16,825 nucleotides of DNA from HXMU1420-2 sp040830545 (lineage in GTDB: Bacteria > Pseudomonadota > Alphaproteobacteria > Rhodobacterales > Rhodobacteraceae), in assembly GCA_040830545.1 (NCBI GenBank), contig JBFOMB010000175.1:1-16825 (forward strand). The letters run 5' to 3'. The notes beneath the pieces are model-generated. The model did not search any database. It had not been told where the DNA came from and worked only from the letters and a program-made list of their open reading frames with translations. Position numbers and translations under genes: made by a program. Positions 13,115 to 16,825 of the stretch are shown one piece after another. Numbering within the stretch: position 1 is the first letter of the stretch; every line of letters starts with the position of its first letter.

Positions 13115-14338
13115 ATGCCATCTGACAATTCCCGTTTTCTGGACCGGTCGACGCCACCGCATGTGGTGACGTTGGTGTTGCTGACCGCTGTGTCGACGCT
13201 GGGCATGAACGTGTTTCTGCCCAGTCTTCCGGGCATGGCCGAGTATTTCGGCTCGGATTACAGCGTGTTGCAGCTGTCGGTGGGGATTTACCTGGCGGCC
13301 AGCGCGGTGCTGCAAACGCTGATAGGTCCGATTTCGGACAAGCTGGGGCGGCGTCCGGTGCTGTTGTGGGGCATCGTGTTATTCATGCTGGCAACACTCG
13401 GCTGTATCTTTGCGCCCAACGTGACGGTGTTCCTGATCTTCCGCATGTGTCAGGCGGTGGTGGCCGTGGGCATGGTTCTGGGCCGCGCGGCGGTGCGGGA
13501 CCTTTATGACACGGACAAGGCCGCCAGCATGATTGGCTACATAACCATGGCCATGGCGGTGGTCCCCATGGCTGCGCCTGCGGTGGGCGGAGCGCTGGAT
13601 GAATGGTTCGGCTGGAAGGCGAATTTCTGGTTGCTTTTTGTGTCGGCCGGCCTTGTTTTCCTGATCACATGGCTCGACTTCCGCGAAACCAAAAGCAGTT
13701 CGGGCCTGTCACTGGCCGCGCAATTCGCTGAATACCCGGAGCTGTTGCGCAGCCCTCGGTTCTGGGGCTATTCGCTGACGGCCGCCTTCGTGTCGGGTGC
13801 GTTTTTCGCCTATCTGGGTGGCGGACCAAAGGTCGGAACGGATGTGTTTGACATGACGCCCGCGCGGCTGGGCCTGTTCCTGGGCGCGCCAGCGGTTGGG
13901 TATGCGATTGGCAACGGGTTCAGCGGCTATTTCTCCCAGCGGGTTGGCATCAACCGCATGATCATCACCGGCTGCATCATTGTCACCGCTGGTTTGACTG
14001 TATCGCTGGGTCTGTTCCTGCTGGGCGTGGGAACCGAATACACGTTCTTTGGCTTCATGACCTTTGTGGGGCTGGGCAATGGTATGACCCTGCCCAATGC
14101 AACTGCGGGAATGATGTCTGTGCGTCCGCATCTGGCGGGCACAGCCTCGGGCCTTGGCGGGTCACTGATGCTGGCGGGTGGCGCGTTGCTCAGCATTCTC
14201 GCAGGCCACCTGCTGGACATTTTTGACGGGGCGCTTCCGCTTCTCTGGACCATGTTGACCACCTCCGTTCTGGGTCTGATCTGTATGTTCCTTGTCCTGT
14301 TGCGGGAACGTCAGTTGCAACGCCTGCCAGTCAGCTGA
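13115..14338 (+). CDS. Bcr/CflA-type MFS drug efflux transporter
   Basis: This 407-aa inner-membrane protein has twelve predicted helices and the major-facilitator motif A, GPISDKLGRRPVL at residues 71-83. The early NVFLPSLPGMAEYF and FRMCQAVVAVGMVLGRAAVRD segments are typical of the Bcr/CflA proton-driven multidrug exporters (bicyclomycin, chloramphenicol and similar). Its real substrate is unknown. In-frame ATGs at 13043, 13079 and 13094 also exist; 13115 is chosen by comparison with family N-termini, but no strong ribosome binding site precedes any of them. It is divergent from pccB and shares its control region. Its 3' end overlaps the LysR gene by 8 nt. Confidence 0.85.
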   Translation: MPSDNSRFLDRSTPPHVVTLVLLTAVSTLGMNVFLPSLPGMAEYFGSDYSVLQLSVGIYLAASAVLQTLIGPISDKLGRRPVLLWGIVLFMLATLGCIFAPNVTVFLIFRMCQAVVAVGMVLGRAAVRDLYDTDKAASMIGYITMAMAVVPMAAPAVGGALDEWFGWKANFWLLFVSAGLVFLITWLDFRETKSSSGLSLAAQFAEYPELLRSPRFWGYSLTAAFVSGAFFAYLGGGPKVGTDVFDMTPARLGLFLGAPAVGYAIGNGFSGYFSQRVGINRMIITGCIIVTAGLTVSLGLFLLGVGTEYTFFGFMTFVGLGNGMTLPNATAGMMSVRPHLAGTASGLGGSLMLAGGALLSILAGHLLDIFDGALPLLWTMLTTSVLGLICMFLVLLRERQLQRLPVS

Positions 14339-15170
14339 GGCAATCGCACAGCCAACCGGTGACCGCCTGAACCCGTTTTAGATCGCGCAGGTCCCGGCGG
14401 ATCAGCAGCCAAACCTCGCGTTCCGGCAGGGTGATATCCGTATCAATCCGGCGCAATCTGGGGTGGTCCTGCGCCACACAGACCGGGAAAAGCGATTGTC
14501 CCAGCCCACCAAGTACGGCCTGAAACAAGGTTTCCGCATCGTTCACCGCCAATGCAGCCTGCCCCTGCCCCTCTCCGGCTTCTGAGATTGCGGCGGCATG
14601 AGACAGGAATTGCATCGTTCGATCATAACCGATCCAGGGCTGCGGGCCGGACGTATGTGCCGCCGCATAGGCAGCGTAAGGCAACATCCCGATATGGCGC
14701 GACAGCACCTCATGCCCGCCATCGCGTGGACGGGCCAACCGGATAGCGATGTCAGCCTCGCGGTGGATCAGACTGAGGTCGCGCGCCTCGGCCACCAACT
14801 CCAAGGCGACGTCCGGATGATCCGCCAGAAACGGGCCGACACGCGGCAACAGCACGTGATTGACGATCAACGGCACCGCCGTCACACGCAGCCGCGTTTG
14901 CGCGGGTGATGCGGCCTGTCGCGCTAGCGCACGGATGTCGCTGGCCTGATCCTCGATCGCCTCCGCCCGCGCAGCGACCTGCGCACCGAAATCGGTGAGC
15001 GTCATACGCCCCCGCGCATCGCGTTCGACCAACACCTGGGACAGGGCCCGCTCCAGCGCTTCGATCCGGCGGGTGATCGTGGACTTGTCCACATGCATTA
15101 ACCGCGCCGCCTGCGCGCGCGATCCGCCCCGTTGCAGGGCCAGAAGGATTTGCAGATCGTCCCAGTTCAT
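14331..15170 (-). CDS. LysR-family transcriptional regulator
   Basis: The 279-aa product has an N-terminal winged helix-turn-helix at residues 1-60 (MNWDDLQILLALQRGGS, then QAARLMHVDKSTITRRIEALE) and a periplasmic-binding-protein-like effector domain from about residue 90 to the end, typical of LysR regulators. It is divergent from the YciI-like gene and convergent with the MFS exporter; either could be its target. A near-perfect palindrome centred on GCAAATTTGC covers the bases directly before its start, suggesting autoregulation. No Shine-Dalgarno sequence lies close to the ATG; AAGGG is 15 or so nt away. The effector is unknown. Confidence 0.9.
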   Translation of the reverse strand: MNWDDLQILLALQRGGSRAQAARLMHVDKSTITRRIEALERALSQVLVERDARGRMTLTDFGAQVAARAEAIEDQASDIRALARQAASPAQTRLRVTAVPLIVNHVLLPRVGPFLADHPDVALELVAEARDLSLIHREADIAIRLARPRDGGHEVLSRHIGMLPYAAYAAAHTSGPQPWIGYDRTMQFLSHAAAISEAGEGQGQAALAVNDAETLFQAVLGGLGQSLFPVCVAQDHPRLRRIDTDITLPEREVWLLIRRDLRDLKRVQAVTGWLCDCLS

Positions 15171-15188
15171 GGGCGCAAATTTGCACCC
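15171..15188. promoter_or_regulatory. 18-bp operator-like palindrome between LysR and YciI-like genes
   Basis: GGG(C)GCAAATTTGC(A)CCC is an 18-bp inverted repeat broken only at one symmetrical pair. It lies immediately before the LysR ATG and about 80 nt before the divergent YciI-like gene, the usual place for a LysR-type binding site. The half-sites (GCAAA and TTTGC) are those of the TTTGCAAA boxes in inverted order, so cross-recognition by the pccR product is a remote possibility. Confidence 0.45.
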
Positions 15189-15265
15189 TTGGCACGCGTT
15201 TTACCAGCCTATGACGCAATTTCGCGCCCTGACATCCTGTGCGAACAACACCAAAGGAGCACCCA

Positions 15266-15556
15266 ATGAAATACATCGTACGCTTTCACGACAATCCGGG
15301 GATGGAGGATCAGCGGCAGGCGCATATGTCTGCGCACCTGTCCTTCCTCCAAGCCCAAGGCCCCGTCATATATGGCGCCGGCCCCCTATTCGAAAACGAT
15401 CAGGGCAGCGGCGGCCTGTGGCTAGTAGAGGCCGACAGCGCCGAGGCCGTCGACGCATTGGTTCGGGCTGATCCGCTGTTTGCGACAGGGTTACGCAAGT
15501 CCTGGGACATATTGGAATGGCGGCAGGTTTTCCGCGATGGGAGGCGGTTGATTTAG
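15266..15556 (+). CDS. YciI-like protein
   Basis: This 96-aa protein matches the YCII-related family, small ferredoxin-like-fold proteins. It shows MKYIVRFHDNPG, the conserved His in AHLSFLQAQGPVIYGAGPL near residues 23-41, and a WLVEADSAEAVDALVRADPLF segment near residues 52-72 with the Asp-Pro that family members keep close to the putative active site. Enzymatic function is unproven for most of the family. The ATG at 15266 has AAAGGAG 6 nt before it and is preferred to the frame's earlier ATG at 15239. It is divergent from the LysR gene and 74 nt ahead of pccR in the same direction, so partial read-through into pccR is possible. Confidence 0.88.
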   Translation: MKYIVRFHDNPGMEDQRQAHMSAHLSFLQAQGPVIYGAGPLFENDQGSGGLWLVEADSAEAVDALVRADPLFATGLRKSWDILEWRQVFRDGRRLI

Positions 15557-15576
15557 CGCCCGCTTGATCCCAAAGC

Positions 15577-15613
15577 TTTGCAAAGTTAGCAAGGAACCTA
15601 AACAGTTTGCAAA
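15577..15613 (+). promoter_or_regulatory. Two TTTGCAAA palindromes upstream of pccR
   Basis: Perfect TTTGCAAA copies lie at 15577-15584 (within CTTTGCAAAG) and 15606-15613, with 21 nt between them; a degenerate TTAGCAAG lies at 15586-15593. The downstream copy sits 5 nt before the AAGGGA ribosome binding site, so protein bound there should block expression. The same box occurs at pccB, which fits autoregulation plus control of pccB by the encoded regulator. Confidence 0.6.
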
Positions 15614-15630
15614 GCATCAAGGGACACCCA

Positions 15631-16662
15631 ATGGCAACCAAGAAGCTGTATGCCGGGGCCAAGCTGCGCGAAATGCGCACACGGCTGAATCTGACCCAAA
15701 AGGACTTCGCGGCAAAACTTGGCGTGTCCCTGCCCTATCTCAACCAGATGGAAAACAACAACCGGCCCGTCAGCACCACCGTGGTGCTGGCGCTGGCGCA
15801 GGAATTCGGCATGGACGTGACCGAGCTCAGCACCAGCGACAGCGAGCGGCTGGTCAGTGACATGCACGAGGCGCTGGCGGATCCTGTCTTTGCTGAGATG
15901 ATCCCGCCTCAGGCCGATTTGCGCCTCACAGCCTCCAACGCGCCGGCCTTTGCCCGCGCGTTTCTGGAACTGCACCGGGTCTACCGGCAGACCCATGAAC
16001 GGCTGGCCTCATTGGACGAAGCACTGGGGCGCGAAGACAGCCGCACCCGGGCAAGCCCCTGGGAAGAGGTGCGGGATTTCTTCCACTATTGCGACAACTA
16101 CATCGACGCCGTGGACCGTGCGGCGGAAAAACTGGCATCAGGTGATGGCGGGACCGAGGCGATTGTTTTGGCCGGTCTGCGCGGAGCAGGCGTGCGGGTC
16201 GAGCTGCGCGATGTTGCCCCGCTGCGCCAGTACGATACGGACAGCAAGACCCTGACCCTGTCCGCTCGTGCAGCCCCCGAAACACGCCTGTTCCAGATGC
16301 TGCTGCAACTGGCGCTGCTGCGGCAGGACGATCTGTTGGAGGCCACGCTCGATTTCGCCCGGTTCCACACGGAAGAGGCCCGCGCAATTGCAAAGATCGG
16401 GCTGGCCAACTACTTCGCCGGGGCGACTATGATGCCGGTCGGACCTTTCCTGAAGGCGGCGCAGGATTACCGGCACGATCTGGAAATGCTGGGTCGCCGG
16501 TTTGGCGCATCTATCGAACAGGTCGCGCATCGGCTTTCAACCCTGCAACGGCCCGGCGCGAAGGGCGTGCCGTTTTTCTTTGTCCGGGTGGATCAGGCGG
16601 GCACAATCACCAAACGCCACTCGGCCACACGCCTGCAATTTGCACGGTTTGGCGGGGCGTGA
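15631..16662 (+). CDS. pccR: ScfR-family short-chain acyl-CoA regulator (PccR-like), C-terminus cut short
   Basis: The product starts with an XRE-type helix-turn-helix at about residues 8-62 (LREMRTRLNLTQKDFAAKLG, then SLPYLNQMENNNRPVS). A long middle domain of the IrrE/ImmA-like regulator type follows, but without an HExxH zinc site. This is the layout of ScfR regulators, which sense acyl-CoAs; PccR controls propionyl-CoA carboxylase in Rhodobacter. The family is about 460-470 aa, whereas this frame stops after 343. Beyond the TGA (16660-16662) the same frame still shows a spaced W, F, PG and R.FAR pattern expected of the DUF2083-type C-terminal domain. The stop is therefore probably a sequence error near the window end. 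AAGGGA before the ATG supports this start over 15607. Confidence 0.85.
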   Translation: MATKKLYAGAKLREMRTRLNLTQKDFAAKLGVSLPYLNQMENNNRPVSTTVVLALAQEFGMDVTELSTSDSERLVSDMHEALADPVFAEMIPPQADLRLTASNAPAFARAFLELHRVYRQTHERLASLDEALGREDSRTRASPWEEVRDFFHYCDNYIDAVDRAAEKLASGDGGTEAIVLAGLRGAGVRVELRDVAPLRQYDTDSKTLTLSARAAPETRLFQMLLQLALLRQDDLLEATLDFARFHTEEARAIAKIGLANYFAGATMMPVGPFLKAAQDYRHDLEMLGRRFGASIEQVAHRLSTLQRPGAKGVPFFFVRVDQAGTITKRHSATRLQFARFGGA

Positions 16663-16825
16663 TCGGCTTGGCCAGCGCTACTCCGCTTTTTTGAACCCGG
16701 GGGGCGCCCGCGCCCATTCGCTCGAAAGTCCGGCGGGGGGCCCTCTGTACATCCGGCCCGCCCAGGCCGCCCCAAAGGCGGCTCGGTTCCTGGCCCCCCC
16801 CCCCACCGTCGCCCCACTCTGGGGG
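16663..16825 (+). other. Degraded right edge: apparent continuation of pccR in poor sequence
   Basis: No independent gene is seen. In the pccR frame the translation SAWPALLRFFEPGG, then RPRPFARKSGGG, lines up in register with the family's CPLWNVH..FETPGR..R.FAR region, and similarity then fades. The stretch is packed with G and C runs, including eleven C at 16794-16804 and GGGGG at the end. This is most simply explained by base-calling errors at a contig end. Confidence 0.6.

Noticed and set aside
16593..16817. Minus-strand frame at the right edge, Gly/Pro/Arg-rich
   Set aside because: It lies in degraded sequence with C and G runs, opposite the apparent continuation of pccR.
1..16825. Insertion sequences, integrases, CRISPR arrays, phage genes, tRNA or rRNA genes
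   Set aside because: I looked on both strands and saw no transposase or integrase motifs, no regularly spaced direct repeats and no tRNA- or rRNA-like stretches.

Overview
The window looks like a piece of a chromosome from the Rhodobacteraceae (Roseobacter group, Alphaproteobacteria). Protein identity points there: a propionyl-CoA carboxylase and methylmalonyl-CoA mutase cluster, a ScfR/PccR-type short-chain acyl-CoA regulator, a DUF4174 protein, and several small conserved proteins that I associate with roseobacters. The high G+C content also fits. The backbone is the methylmalonyl-CoA pathway, which turns propionyl-CoA into succinyl-CoA. pccB (11365-12897) and pccA (6549-8594) encode the two carboxylase subunits, and a single-chain methylmalonyl-CoA mutase lies at 2200-4332, all on the minus strand. 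Methylmalonyl-CoA epimerase and a MeaB-type chaperone are not in the window.

Layout from left to right. A broken DjlA/TerB-like gene (32-427) touches the left edge. A compact minus-strand group follows: GNAT acetyltransferase, glyoxalase-like protein and MAPEG membrane protein (437-2058). A cluster of three hairpins (2120-2180) separates that group from the mutase, whose start overlaps the end of a sulfotransferase-like gene (4295-5227). A plus-strand secreted DUF4174 gene (5403-5852) interrupts the minus-strand run. A membrane-anchored unknown protein (5930-6532) then lies just downstream of pccA. Between pccA and pccB is a block of small minus-strand genes: an unknown 119-aa protein, a 47-aa lipoprotein, a periplasmic DUF6497-like protein, a cupin, an unknown 114-aa protein and an isoprenylcysteine-methyltransferase-like membrane protein. 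Four of these are linked by short overlaps and look like one translationally coupled unit.

Right of pccB are a Bcr/CflA-type MFS exporter (+), a convergent LysR regulator (-), a YciI-like protein (+) and the pccR-like regulator (+). Palindromes of the form TTTGCAAA occur upstream of both pccB and pccR. This fits PccR controlling pccB and its own gene, although the spacing of the sites is irregular.

Both ends of the window degrade into sequence with G/C homopolymers and in-frame stops, and recognisable protein similarity continues past those stops. I read this as poor sequence quality at contig ends rather than real gene decay. I found no mobile elements, CRISPR arrays, tRNAs or rRNAs, and no clearly novel multi-gene system. 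The least explained material is the conserved small-gene block inside the pcc locus, its repeats and its control sites.
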